From assembly GCA_025924755.1 (NCBI GenBank), contig JAICHT010000001.1, positions 1-55,902 of the forward strand: DNA of 55,902 nt. The letters are read 5' to 3'. Position 1 is the first letter of the stretch. Every line of letters begins with the position of its first letter. The position numbers and the translations under genes were made by a program. The DNA comes from Chitinophagaceae bacterium (lineage in GTDB: Bacteria > Bacteroidota > Bacteroidia > Chitinophagales > Chitinophagaceae). Below are positions 35,154 to 44,050 of this stretch, piece after piece. The notes beneath the pieces are model-generated. The model was not told the DNA's origin and made no database searches. It worked only from the letters and a program-made list of their open reading frames with translations.

Positions 35154-36257
35154 CTATTTTGATTCTTTAAATGCTGTAACAGGTTGAATGGTTCCGTCGG
35201 GATTAAAATGCAATTCCGTTACTTTCACATTACGTAAATAGGTTTTGCCGGACAACTGAACGTCATGATAAAACAAATACCACTTGCCACGGAATTGCAT
35301 AATGGATTGGTGGCTGGTCCAGCCTTCCACAGGATTCAGTACCACTCCTGTATATGTGAAGGGACCATAAGGATTATTGCCGATGGCATACACGATTTTG
35401 TGTGTATCACCTGTTGAATACGTGAAGTAATATTTTCCATTATACTTGAACATCCACGAGGCTTCAAAGAAACGTTTGTCGTTGTTTTTTTCCTTAAACA
35501 AACTGCCGCTGCTATCCACAATTTTAATTTCTCTTACCGGTTCCGCCAAGGCTTTCATATCAGCACTTAATTTGGCTACCCGTGGCAGTATGGCCAGATC
35601 ATCGGGCTTACGGTTTCCTTTTGTGGAATCGTATTGATTGTGATTCCACCGCTGCAATTGTCCGCCCCAGATACCACCAAAATACATGTAAAACGTTCCA
35701 TCCTCGTCTTTGAACACACAAGGGTCAATACTATAGCTTCCTTTGATGGGTTCTTTCTCCGGAACAAAAGGACCTTCGGGTTTGTTGCTGGTGGCTACGC
35801 CGATATGAAAGATATCGTTCTTGTCTTTTGCAGGAAAATAAAAATAATACCGGTTGTTGGCATATGCGGCATCAGGTGCCCATAACTGGCGGCCAACCCA
35901 GGGAATATCTTTAATGGTTAATGCCACTCCATGGTCTGTTATTTTGCCACCAATAGAATCCATGGAGAGAATATGATAATCCTTCATATCAAAGTGGCTG
36001 CCTAAATCATCTTCAGGTACACCGGTAGCGGTATCATGAGAACCATAAATGTAGATGCGTCCACCAAAGTTATGTGCCGAAGGATCGGCAATATAAATAT
36101 TCGTGACGAGTGGTTGGGAAAGATATTCCTTCTGTTGCTTTTTATCCACTTCTTTTGTTTCAGTTGTTTTGCTGGATTCATGTTGATTACAACTCAACAA
36201 AATTGTTATTGCAAGCAATGATGCTGCACATGAAAATTTGTTTTTCGAAATTACCAT
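35154..36257 (-). CDS. GH43 glycosidase lipoprotein
   Basis: A 367-residue lipoprotein (LLAITILLSC, lipid Cys at about 23) with a GH43 propeller. The catalytic acids are Asp in IYIADPSAHNFGG, Asp in YSIDPCVFKDEDG and Glu in RFFEASWMFKYNGKYYF. The SHDTATG and QLWAPDAAY motifs are typical of arabinofuranosidase/xylosidase subfamilies such as GH43_29-like, which in many species also carry a CBM6; here the gene ends soon after the propeller (TELHFNPDGTIQPV). It is lipid-anchored like the GH10 enzyme, so the two may act together at the cell surface. Confidence 0.9.
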   Translation of the reverse strand: MVISKNKFSCAASLLAITILLSCNQHESSKTTETKEVDKKQQKEYLSQPLVTNIYIADPSAHNFGGRIYIYGSHDTATGVPEDDLGSHFDMKDYHILSMDSIGGKITDHGVALTIKDIPWVGRQLWAPDAAYANNRYYFYFPAKDKNDIFHIGVATSNKPEGPFVPEKEPIKGSYSIDPCVFKDEDGTFYMYFGGIWGGQLQRWNHNQYDSTKGNRKPDDLAILPRVAKLSADMKALAEPVREIKIVDSSGSLFKEKNNDKRFFEASWMFKYNGKYYFTYSTGDTHKIVYAIGNNPYGPFTYTGVVLNPVEGWTSHQSIMQFRGKWYLFYHDVQLSGKTYLRNVKVTELHFNPDGTIQPVTAFKESK

Positions 36258-36580
36258 AGTAAGTGCGTTATGTTTTGTGAGTAATGAAAGTATTATTATT
36301 TTTTATTTGTGCTATTGCCGTTGTTAAAACTAAAGTAAATACTGCGACATTTATTTTTTCCCTAATACTGTTATCATTACCTAATTCTGTCACGTAGCTG
36401 TTTGCTCGCAAAATGAAAATTTACTGCTCTCCTATTCAGTTTTATTAGTCGTTAACCAGTTGATACTATTATTTTCACTTGTGGTAAATTTAAAACCATC
36501 GTGGTTTCTTTTGGCATCGTTGCTATTTTTCTATCCTTAACTATTTTGTGTCTTTTTATTTCCTGCATAACATTTGGATA
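36258..36580. other. 323-bp non-coding gap inside the carbohydrate cluster
   Basis: AT-rich sequence with no open frame or RNA that I recognise. It separates the GH39 gene from the GH43 gene and probably contains the promoter for the downstream five-gene run. A motif AATACTTTCA lies at 36285-36294 on the minus strand, related to the two upstream of GH51 and of the second GH43 gene. No clear terminator hairpin was seen. Confidence 0.4.
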
Positions 36581-38284
36581 TTACCAGGACATTTTGATGA
36601 GGGAAACTCCCTGCCGTGGCAAATCGAACCGAATAGTTGTATCACCATTCTTAATTGCTACCCATTGTGGCGATCCCAATAGCTGTAACTGTCCTGCTTT
36701 TGCTAATATTGCTATTTGTTCATTAGATGGATTTTGTGGCGAGCCCATCTTCTTCCATGCCGTATAAGAATTACTGTGTTCCTGGTCAATACGATAATGC
36801 GTTACTAGTACCTTTTTCGTGGGAAGACCTTTAACGAATATTGTAACGGGTGTAGCAGGCACCGACAAATCATTTTTATCATGATAATTCCAAACCATTA
36901 CTGATGCAGAATGATCACTGGCTGCTGCCAGTCCGTTTACATCCGGATTTTTTCCGCGAACACTGGAATCACGAACCGAAACATAATTGTGAGCAGCATT
37001 CGCAATAACAGGCACGCTGTTACCCTTCATGAGTCCGAACATGCGGAACACATTAAGAACCGGTTTATCCACACCATTGGTCGCTAAATCCCTGAACCCA
37101 CGAAACCATGGCTGGTTTTCAAATTCAAATGCCCATGTTACCGCACCTAACAAATTCACGCCTCTGTTTTTTGCCATGTCATATAACCGTGCGAAAGAAG
37201 CTGCTGTATAGCTCGAGTAAAGCGTACCATTTCTATAGTCATTGTTCTTGTAAATATCGGCAGGGCAAGCCGCACAACCTTCCGGGTCAGATTCACCAAT
37301 AATGATGGGTAAATTTTTGAGTGCAGTAAACGACGAAACAATTTGAAACCCTTTATCAATATTCCGTAATTGAATCCCCATATTCATCCACACGGTGTCA
37401 TGGATTACTTCCGGTTGTCCCTTAGCGTGAAAAGTGATAAAGTCCAATGGCGCCCCTTTTTTTCCGGTAGCATAATTTTTACCGTTCACTACATGCTCTA
37501 AAAATGTTTTCAAAAATGTTCCTGCATGGTCACCCCCGGGATTCGTTGTTTCAGGACCGCCAATACGGATGTTTGGCAAAGCCCTTTTAGCGGCATCGGA
37601 TGCATAATCATATAACTTTATGTACTCTTCCGTTGTGCCTTTCCAATAAGAAATATCCGGTTCATTCCATAGCTCCCAATACCAGCTTTCCACTTCATTC
37701 TTGCCATAACGTTCTACGCAATGTTTTACCCATTGATACACTAATTCTGCAAACTTTTCATAGCTTCTGGGAGGATAATTCCAGCCGGTATAATGATATA
37801 CTTTCTGCTTGTCTGGAGTGATTTCAAAACTGTCCGATTCCGGTTTTACAGATAATGCTTCCGGCATAAAACCAATTTGTGCCAAAGGTTTCATGCCACG
37901 CTGGATATACGTATCAAAAATGCTGTCGACTATTTTCCAGTTGTAAATGGGGTGCCCCTTGGCATCTTCGGTATAAGCATTGGTAGAACTCCATTTTAAG
38001 GCTGGCTTGCCATCACCTGTCGTTAATAAATTATGGCATCGTACATAAACCGGCACCCGGCTTAATGCAGCCAGTTCGGACAATAGTTTTTTGCCATCCT
38101 TCAAGTAGGTATAGTTTGCCTCGTCATATCCAAACCAGGCCCATATTGGCTTTAAAGGCTCTATAGTTTTTTTGGCGAGGTCTACCTGTATAGTCGCAGG
38201 CTTTGGAGTATCCTGTGCCTTTATAAAAGAAACTATGAAGACTAAAAATGTTGCGAGAAGAAATTTTGTTTTAGATACTATCAT
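36581..38284 (-). CDS. GH39-like beta-xylosidase
   Basis: A 567-residue exported glycosidase of the GH39 type (beta-xylosidase/alpha-L-iduronidase family), probably acting on xylo-oligosaccharides. The signal peptide ends FIKAQ. The barrel begins IWAWFGYDEANYTYLKDGKK, and carries the acid/base Glu in WYWELWNEPDISYW and the nucleophile Glu in LPIIIGESDPEGCAA. The C-terminal part is a beta-sandwich (SVMVWNYHDKND, RFDLPRQGVSLIKM). An internal GGDHAGTFLKTF motif and repeated aromatic residues line the likely active cleft. Exact substrate is inferred from the neighbours. Confidence 0.85.
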   Translation of the reverse strand: MIVSKTKFLLATFLVFIVSFIKAQDTPKPATIQVDLAKKTIEPLKPIWAWFGYDEANYTYLKDGKKLLSELAALSRVPVYVRCHNLLTTGDGKPALKWSSTNAYTEDAKGHPIYNWKIVDSIFDTYIQRGMKPLAQIGFMPEALSVKPESDSFEITPDKQKVYHYTGWNYPPRSYEKFAELVYQWVKHCVERYGKNEVESWYWELWNEPDISYWKGTTEEYIKLYDYASDAAKRALPNIRIGGPETTNPGGDHAGTFLKTFLEHVVNGKNYATGKKGAPLDFITFHAKGQPEVIHDTVWMNMGIQLRNIDKGFQIVSSFTALKNLPIIIGESDPEGCAACPADIYKNNDYRNGTLYSSYTAASFARLYDMAKNRGVNLLGAVTWAFEFENQPWFRGFRDLATNGVDKPVLNVFRMFGLMKGNSVPVIANAAHNYVSVRDSSVRGKNPDVNGLAAASDHSASVMVWNYHDKNDLSVPATPVTIFVKGLPTKKVLVTHYRIDQEHSNSYTAWKKMGSPQNPSNEQIAILAKAGQLQLLGSPQWVAIKNGDTTIRFDLPRQGVSLIKMSW

Positions 38285-38516
38285 AAATAAGTAAAGTGCC
38301 TGATATAATTTTTGCCAGAGGTTTGATATTCTTGTATTTGCCGCTTAAATGCATCAAGCTGAATAAATATAATAAACCATCACCATAAGGATCGGAATAA
38401 CCACCTGGATACAACTCCGTTCCGTCAGTGGGATATTTTACTTTATTACTTGCTGCATGAGGCTTTCCAACAAAAAGATGGCTAATATGGAAAGAGTATC
38501 TCAGCGCAAATCCCAA
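38271..38516 (-). pseudogene. unrecognised short frame between GH127 and GH39, probable remnant
   Basis: An 81-codon frame starts only at a TTG inside the last codons of the GH127 gene and runs 14 bp into GH39. The middle (HISHLFVGKPHAASNKVKYP, TDGTELYPGGYSDPYGDGLL) looks protein-like, with many Gly, Pro and aromatic residues, unlike a random frame. It has no signal peptide, no ATG and no family that I can name. I read it as the 3-prime scar of a lost gene. Confidence 0.3.
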
Positions 38517-40423
38517 TATAACACATAGCGTTCGTGATGAAGTTGATAGTAAGGGATCAACGTTATTTGCCTGGAAGCCACCTTTCCAGTAGTTATAAAT
38601 GACAATTTTTGTCCCGCTACCGGTTTAAGCCAATTGCTTACATCCGCATTTCCTACATTCAACGTGCTGATGATATTAGCAGGAATATTATAATTGTTAT
38701 AATCGTTCTGATCGTTAGCATAAGGGGCAGGATTCTTTAACCCTTCCGTACCCATCTCGCCAGCGAGAATGATAGGACCATAGGCTATGGCGGCTTTGTG
38801 GGGATTATCATTAGCAGTCGCCAGGCGTAGTTCCATAGGATAAGTTACCTCAATTTTATCCCCCGTTTTCCATTTCCGGTTCAATACGATATAACTTCCC
38901 GGCTTTTGAGTCACCTTAACTTTTTTGCCATTCACTTTTAAAATAGCCCCGGATACTGCCCACGAGGGATAACGGATGTAAATCGGCATTGAAACAGCAG
39001 CATCGGTTTTTATGATGAACTGCGTGGTAGCTTCTTCAGGATACCGGGTTTCCTGAATGATAGTGATTCCTTTTCCCTTCCAGTTTACTTCAGAAGGAAT
39101 AAACAGATTTATATAAATGCCATTGTTATCATGGAAGTAAATGGTTTCCGCAAATTTTGCATTGCTTTCAAACGCAGTTCCTACACAACACCAGAAAGAA
39201 TTGGTGGGTGTACTATATACTTTAAATAACCCCGGTTTAAAAGGCATAAAATAAGAAGCCATGCCTGTTTCAGGATCCTGCGCAGCAAGAATATGATTGT
39301 ACAATACCTTTTCATAATAATCCGCATATTTTACATCCGCCGTCCAGTTAAAAAGGTGCTTAGTGAGCTTCAGCATATTATAGCTATTGCAGGTTTCTGT
39401 AGTTCTTGCGGATAAATGTGCTGATAACTGGTCAGGACTAAAAAAATGTTCATCGTCACTGTTTCCTCCGGTTGCGTAGGTATGGTGATCAATCACTGTA
39501 TTCCAGAAAAAAGTGGCAATGGTTTTTTGCTTTTCATCAGCCGTTAATTCATATCCTCTTGCCTCTCCTATTATTTTAGGAATCTGCGTATTGGCATGGA
39601 GTTTCGCCAGTTTATCTTCCTGGCTGGCTAATGGATCCAAGACCGCATGATGGTAAAACATTTCAGCTAACTCCTTATCTTTTTCATTGCCGGTTACGCC
39701 ATAGAGGTTATAAAAAGATTCGATCATGCCACCAAATTCATTTCGTTCCATTACGGCTAATTGTTCCGCAGTAAGCCCCTTGAGTTTTAAGTACGCCCAG
39801 TTGCTCATTTTTTCTGCAGCCGCTAAAGCTTCTTTGTTTCCGGCATAGGTATACATATCAATCAATCCTGCCATCACTTTATGAATGGTGTACCACGGCG
39901 CCCATACAGGCTGTCCGGCAATACAACGGTCAATAAAATATTGTGGGAAAGCACTGAGATACCCATTTTGGTTCAGCACATTTTGGCACTCCACAAGGGC
40001 TGTAACCAAACTATCACCCCGCTTTTTGTATGGTTCCTCACCGGTAGAAGCATACATCATGGCTAAGCCGGAAAGCACATGTCCCATCGTATGTCCGCGC
40101 AATTCACAATCCAACGCCTCCCAGCCTCCCAAGGGTTGTGCGTTCGTTTGCAGGCCTGCATTCACTCTCCAGCTGTGAAGTAAGCGCTTTGTATCCATAG
40201 TTAACAGCCATTTGCCGTTTCGTTCCATATTCTCTTTGAAACGGCTGTCTAAAAGTTTTACATCCCGAAGGTCAAAGTTGGAGGCTTTTATAGGTACTAC
40301 ATTTGATGTTGCCAGGAATGTTTTTCCCTCTTCTCTCGGCTGAGAGTTCGTAAGAAAGGGAACAAGCAGTAAGCTATACGCTAAGCCCTTCGATAAGGAA
40401 TAAAACAGAAATGAAATTTTCAT
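38501..40423 (-). CDS. GH127/GH146-type beta-L-arabinofuranosidase (DUF1680)
   Basis: A 640-residue exported enzyme of the DUF1680 family, which uses a Cys nucleophile and a zinc site to release beta-L-arabinofuranose. The signal peptide ends FLTNSQ. The (alpha/alpha)6 domain has LLHSWRVNAGL, WAPWYTIHKVMAGL and the catalytic/zinc-binding sequence TTETCNSYNMLKLT; the nucleophile Cys pair is in NSFWCCVGTAFES. C-terminal beta domains follow (IPIYIRYPSW-like, YGPIILAGE). GH127 against GH146 cannot be separated by eye. Its activity suggests hydroxyproline-linked arabinans or decorated pectic arabinan among the substrates. Confidence 0.9.
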   Translation of the reverse strand: MKISFLFYSLSKGLAYSLLLVPFLTNSQPREEGKTFLATSNVVPIKASNFDLRDVKLLDSRFKENMERNGKWLLTMDTKRLLHSWRVNAGLQTNAQPLGGWEALDCELRGHTMGHVLSGLAMMYASTGEEPYKKRGDSLVTALVECQNVLNQNGYLSAFPQYFIDRCIAGQPVWAPWYTIHKVMAGLIDMYTYAGNKEALAAAEKMSNWAYLKLKGLTAEQLAVMERNEFGGMIESFYNLYGVTGNEKDKELAEMFYHHAVLDPLASQEDKLAKLHANTQIPKIIGEARGYELTADEKQKTIATFFWNTVIDHHTYATGGNSDDEHFFSPDQLSAHLSARTTETCNSYNMLKLTKHLFNWTADVKYADYYEKVLYNHILAAQDPETGMASYFMPFKPGLFKVYSTPTNSFWCCVGTAFESNAKFAETIYFHDNNGIYINLFIPSEVNWKGKGITIIQETRYPEEATTQFIIKTDAAVSMPIYIRYPSWAVSGAILKVNGKKVKVTQKPGSYIVLNRKWKTGDKIEVTYPMELRLATANDNPHKAAIAYGPIILAGEMGTEGLKNPAPYANDQNDYNNYNIPANIISTLNVGNADVSNWLKPVAGQKLSFITTGKVASRQITLIPYYQLHHERYVLYWDLR

Positions 40424-40456
40424 TGCAGATTATTTTATGAATGGTCAATCAGAATT

Positions 40457-40675
40457 TCAAAATTGGTTCAGCATCTTCAACTTCCTCAAATTGCAAAAGT
40501 TGATTTCTCCTGTGACGTGTTTAAAAGGAGCAGTTGATTTACACTCTTTTTGCACCGGTGCTTTAATATGAAAAACTACGTAATTATCTGATAAAAAGTG
40601 TAAGCGACCATTTGCAATCATCTTGCTGCCGTCCTTTTTCTTCCACTTGTCAATCCCTGTCTCCGTTTTTTGCAC
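40457..40675 (-). pseudogene. unrecognised 72-codon frame between GH95 and GH127
   Basis: A short frame beginning at GTG 40675, 11 bp after the GH95 stop. It reads KTETGIDKWKKKDGSKMIAN and LHFLSDNYVVFHIKAPV before trailing into lower-complexity sequence. It lacks a signal peptide and any recognisable domain. It may be a small real gene of the operon or, more likely given its neighbours, the remnant of a lost one. Confidence 0.3.
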
Positions 40676-40685
40676 GGTTTAAACA

Positions 40686-43145
40686 CTAAAAGGAAACCAT
40701 TGTATATACTTTTCCCCTTTGTGTTGGTATATCATAAAGCCATGTTTCTTTCAGTTGCAGTGGTGTCATCGTTGCTTTTGGTGATATAATGGGTGCAGAT
40801 GTCTTTTCTGTTTGATAAAATGGATTTTTATTCTCACCTCTTGCTTTTTTTAAGGTCTTACCCGTATTTAATTTTAAAGCATTCGGAACCCTTAAGCGAA
40901 GGTTGCCACCAATTGTTGATCGGATAACAGCCTTTACCAGTTTTCCAGCTTTCCATTGCATGTTTACTACTTCAAAACCGCCTCTTGCTCGCAGTCCATT
41001 AACACTTCCTTTCTGCCAAACATCAGGAAGAGCCGGAAGTAAATGAAGCGTGCCATCTTCACTTTGCATAAGCATTTCTGTAATACCGGAAGTGCAACCA
41101 AAGTTGCCATCAATCTGGAAAGGCGGATGGGCATCAAAAAGATTGTTGTAAGTACCGCCTCCCGCTTCATTATTACCCACAGGGGTCAGTTGGTTTTGTA
41201 TGAGTTTATATGCATGATTGCCATCCAGCATTTTTGCCCACCAGTTTACTTTCCAGCCCATGCTCCAGCCGGTGGATACATCGCCCCGTTCGATAAGCGT
41301 GGTTTTTGCCGCACTATACAATTGAGGTGTGCGGAAGGGAGAAATTTGGTTAGATGGAAATAAACCATACAGATGGGAAATATGGCGGTGATGATCATTG
41401 GGGTCGTCCACATCATCCAACCATTCCTGCAGTTGCCCATATTGCCCAATATGCATGGGAGCAAGACGATTGCGCATTTGTTTTAGTGTGTCAACAAAAG
41501 AGGCATCCTTTTTCAAAATCTGTGCGGCACGAATAGCGGTACTGAACACATCAAAAACAATTTGGTTGGTCATGGTGACGCCGGCATCCAAAGACGAACC
41601 CTGGTGGGCGTTGGGTGCATTTTCCGGTGACATATCGGGACAAACTACCAGCCAGTGGTATTTGGGGTGTTCCACCAGGAAATCAGTATAGAAAGTGGCG
41701 GCACCTTTTAAAATGGGATAGATGGATGCCAAATAAGTTTTGTCACCGCTATACAGAAAGTGTTCCCAAAGATGCTGACTCATCCAGCCTCCACCATTAT
41801 TCCAGATGCCCCAAAAGGCACCATCCACCGCTCCGGTAGTGCGCCAGATGTCTGTATTGTGATGCGCCATCCAACCTCCTGCCCCGTACATATCCTTAGC
41901 GGTTTGCTGTCCGGTGACAGATAACTCTTTTATCATTTGCAGAAAGGGTTCATGCATTTCGGCAAGGTTCGTTTTTTCAGCCGGCCAGTAGTTCATTTCG
42001 GCATTGATGTTAATGGTGTATTTACTATCCCAGGGTGGATAAAGTTTATTATTCCAAATGCCCTGCAGATTAGCGGGCTGGCCACCAGGTTGTGAAGCGG
42101 AAATCAATAAATAACGCCCATATTGAAAATATAGGGCTACAAACTGCGGGTCGTTAGTTGAATCGAAATTTCTTAAACGCTCATCAGTTGGGAGTTTGAT
42201 GGCTTCTGTTGAACCCAGGTCTAAGTTTACCCGCTTGAAATATTTTTGATAGGCTGCTATATGCGCTTTTGAAATAAGTGCAAAAGATTTTGAATAGGCT
42301 TTATCTAAATAGCCTGTGGCTCTTTCGTTTTCATTGCCGCTGATATCATTATAGCTATTGAAGTTGGTAGCGACGGATATATAAATAGTTGCCTCATTTG
42401 CATCTTTCACCATCAGCGAGGTATCAATCGATGATATACTACCACCATCCGTTTTTATACGTGTGATGCCTTTAAACCTCACCTTCCCTTCCACGCCTTC
42501 ATGATCGATGGTGGTACCTGCAATTACCAGTTCTTTGTTGGAGGTTGTTGTAACTTTTGCTTTGGGTTGGGGAGTAGAAAAAAGGGCCGTGAAAGTTATG
42601 CTGTGTGGCTTACTTGCCGTTAGATGCATTACAATCACACGATCAGGAAAAGAAGCTAATACCTCTCTTGTATAAGTGACATCCCCAATAATATATGACG
42701 TTTTTTGTATTGCTTTTTCAATATCGAGTTCACGATAATAGTCGGTATAATTTTCATGGGTACCAAAAACCAGGCGAAGACTACCTACCGGTTCAAACAT
42801 CTGCCCTTGCGATGTTTTGCTGATAATGATTCTATTTGCCAGTGCCTCTGCCTTTTTTTGCTTGTCTTCAAATATCAGCTTCCGTATTTCAGCCAGTGAA
42901 TCCAAAGCCAAAGGATTATCGTTACGGTTAGGGCTACCGCTCCAAACGGTATGTTCATTTAACTGAATCGTTTCTGTATCCACATTCCCATATACCATGG
43001 CACCCAACCTGCCATTTCCGATAGGCAAGGCATTCTCCCAGGTTGTACCAGATGGCCGATGATACCAAAGCTTTAAGCCCGGGTTACTTTGTGAATAGCT
43101 AACAGATGCATTAATTAGCAGAAAAATCAAAATCAATTGTCTCAT
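40686..43145 (-). CDS. GH95 alpha-L-fucosidase/alpha-L-galactosidase
   Basis: An 819-residue exported inverting enzyme of GH95. The signal peptide is LILIFLLINASVSYSQ. The N-terminal beta-sandwich has the hallmark LWYHRPSGTTWENALPIGNG and HTVWSGSPNRND. The helical barrel has the WNNKLYPPWDSKYTININAE and MNYWPAEKTNLAEMHEPF block, and HPPFQIDGNFGCTSGITEML holds the catalytic Asp region. GH95 removes 1,2-linked fucose, or L-galactose from xylan and xyloglucan side chains; which one is unknown. As the gene furthest upstream on the minus strand, it may be the first of the cluster transcript. Confidence 0.9.
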   Translation of the reverse strand: MRQLILIFLLINASVSYSQSNPGLKLWYHRPSGTTWENALPIGNGRLGAMVYGNVDTETIQLNEHTVWSGSPNRNDNPLALDSLAEIRKLIFEDKQKKAEALANRIIISKTSQGQMFEPVGSLRLVFGTHENYTDYYRELDIEKAIQKTSYIIGDVTYTREVLASFPDRVIVMHLTASKPHSITFTALFSTPQPKAKVTTTSNKELVIAGTTIDHEGVEGKVRFKGITRIKTDGGSISSIDTSLMVKDANEATIYISVATNFNSYNDISGNENERATGYLDKAYSKSFALISKAHIAAYQKYFKRVNLDLGSTEAIKLPTDERLRNFDSTNDPQFVALYFQYGRYLLISASQPGGQPANLQGIWNNKLYPPWDSKYTININAEMNYWPAEKTNLAEMHEPFLQMIKELSVTGQQTAKDMYGAGGWMAHHNTDIWRTTGAVDGAFWGIWNNGGGWMSQHLWEHFLYSGDKTYLASIYPILKGAATFYTDFLVEHPKYHWLVVCPDMSPENAPNAHQGSSLDAGVTMTNQIVFDVFSTAIRAAQILKKDASFVDTLKQMRNRLAPMHIGQYGQLQEWLDDVDDPNDHHRHISHLYGLFPSNQISPFRTPQLYSAAKTTLIERGDVSTGWSMGWKVNWWAKMLDGNHAYKLIQNQLTPVGNNEAGGGTYNNLFDAHPPFQIDGNFGCTSGITEMLMQSEDGTLHLLPALPDVWQKGSVNGLRARGGFEVVNMQWKAGKLVKAVIRSTIGGNLRLRVPNALKLNTGKTLKKARGENKNPFYQTEKTSAPIISPKATMTPLQLKETWLYDIPTQRGKVYTMVSF

Positions 43146-43337
43146 TTAATTACGCATTAAGTATGTACTCTAAGACTTCTAAATTTACGTGGCGATAAAG
43201 AAATTGGAAATTAGCTAAGGAAATGCAGATTATGAGAAGTAATTATTGCGCTGACTGAGTTGTTGAAAAAAAATAGAAATAAATTTATAAGAGGTAGCCG
43301 GGATGACCGCCTCTTTTTAAAGCCATTGTATCTATAC

Positions 43338-43508
43338 TTATTGGGACTGCTTCAATAGTTTTACAACCATTTTTTGACTTCCCTGCGTTACTTGTGCATA
43401 ATACAGTCCAGGCCGGTAGTTTTGCCCAATTTGTAAAGTGCTGTTAGCGCTAATTCCAGGTTTGCTTTCTATTGATCGTCATAGCGCATCTAGTATATTA
43501 AGCGTCAC
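43338..43508 (-). pseudogene. T9SS type A sorting-domain remnant with in-frame TGA
   Basis: On the minus strand one frame reads VTLNILDAL, an in-frame TGA (43479-43481), then RSIESKPGISANSTLQIGQN and YRPGLYYAQVTQGSQ, ending KMVVKLLKQSQ and a stop at 43338. This is the C-terminal half of a type A T9SS sorting domain, in which the stop stands where a Gly (GGA) of the usual LGR motif is expected. The upstream passenger is gone or in another frame. The rest of 43146-43337 holds only A/T-rich sequence upstream of GH95. Confidence 0.65.
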
Positions 43509-43584
43509 TGGAGCAAGCCTAATGCTTTGGGTGATCCGTAAAGGTGGCTATTGCCTTAGGTGGCGATGTATTGCATTCCTTTAG

Positions 43585-43932
43585 CGGACAAGAACCGGCA
43601 ATCGGGTGATCGCTTTTCAGAATTATGAAACTGATTATATTGGTTATACTGCTGTTCACCTTTCTTACATTGCAAACAATAGCAAGTCTTACGAAATAGG
43701 ACTTCAGGTAGCAGGCAAAACGGCAACCACAAATGAAGCAGCTATCATTGAAGAAGAAGTGAAACGCCCTTACACCACTGGCCCAGCTGGTGGGGGCAGT
43801 GTACGCAAACATGTGAATGAAGTGGTGGGAATCATCTCAACGCTGATGGATAGAAAGAAAATACAAATGTGGCTAATTAACAAACGGTATAATCCAGGTG
43901 CTACTTCTATCTTTCACATACTTTTTTATTAA
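43585..43932 (+). pseudogene. C-terminal fragment resembling AtuA/DUF1446 proteins
   Basis: A plus-strand frame open from 43585, just after a TAG, to a stop at 43932, with only a GTG (43606) as a possible start. It encodes NYETDYIGYTAVHLSYIANN, EIGLQVAGKTATTNEAAIIE and the Gly-rich YTTGPAGGGSVRKHVNEVVG before ISTLMDRKKI. The TGPAGGG-x-x-RK motif with VVGI-S-L is the kind of C-terminal block seen in acyclic terpene utilisation AtuA/DUF1446 proteins. About 100 residues against more than 400 in the family, so a fragment. The last 20 codons look random. Confidence 0.45.
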
Positions 43933-43992
43933 GCTTAGTTCAGTGCCCAATTACGCACATTTCTTTTGAGCATTTTAGCAAAGCTTAAAAAC

Positions 43993-44031
43993 AACAAAAG
44001 CCTATAAACTTTTGACTTATAGGCTTTTGTT
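43993..44031 (-). terminator. strong terminator downstream of ssrA
   Basis: A perfect 15-bp inverted repeat (43993-44007 and 44017-44031; core AAGCCTATAA) with a 9-nt loop. On the minus strand it is followed by a T-rich run (TTTTGTTGTTTTT, counting the end of the stem), as expected for a terminator of the tmRNA transcript 20 bp before it. It could also stop plus-strand reading from the AtuA-like fragment. Confidence 0.8.
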
Positions 44032-44050
44032 ACGCTTTGATAGTCGAATA

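Noticed and set aside
26179..43145. A classical polysaccharide utilisation locus with SusC/SusD
   Set aside because: No TonB-dependent receptor, SusD lipoprotein, HTCS or ECF sigma/anti-sigma pair is seen anywhere in the window, so the standard PUL label was not applied.
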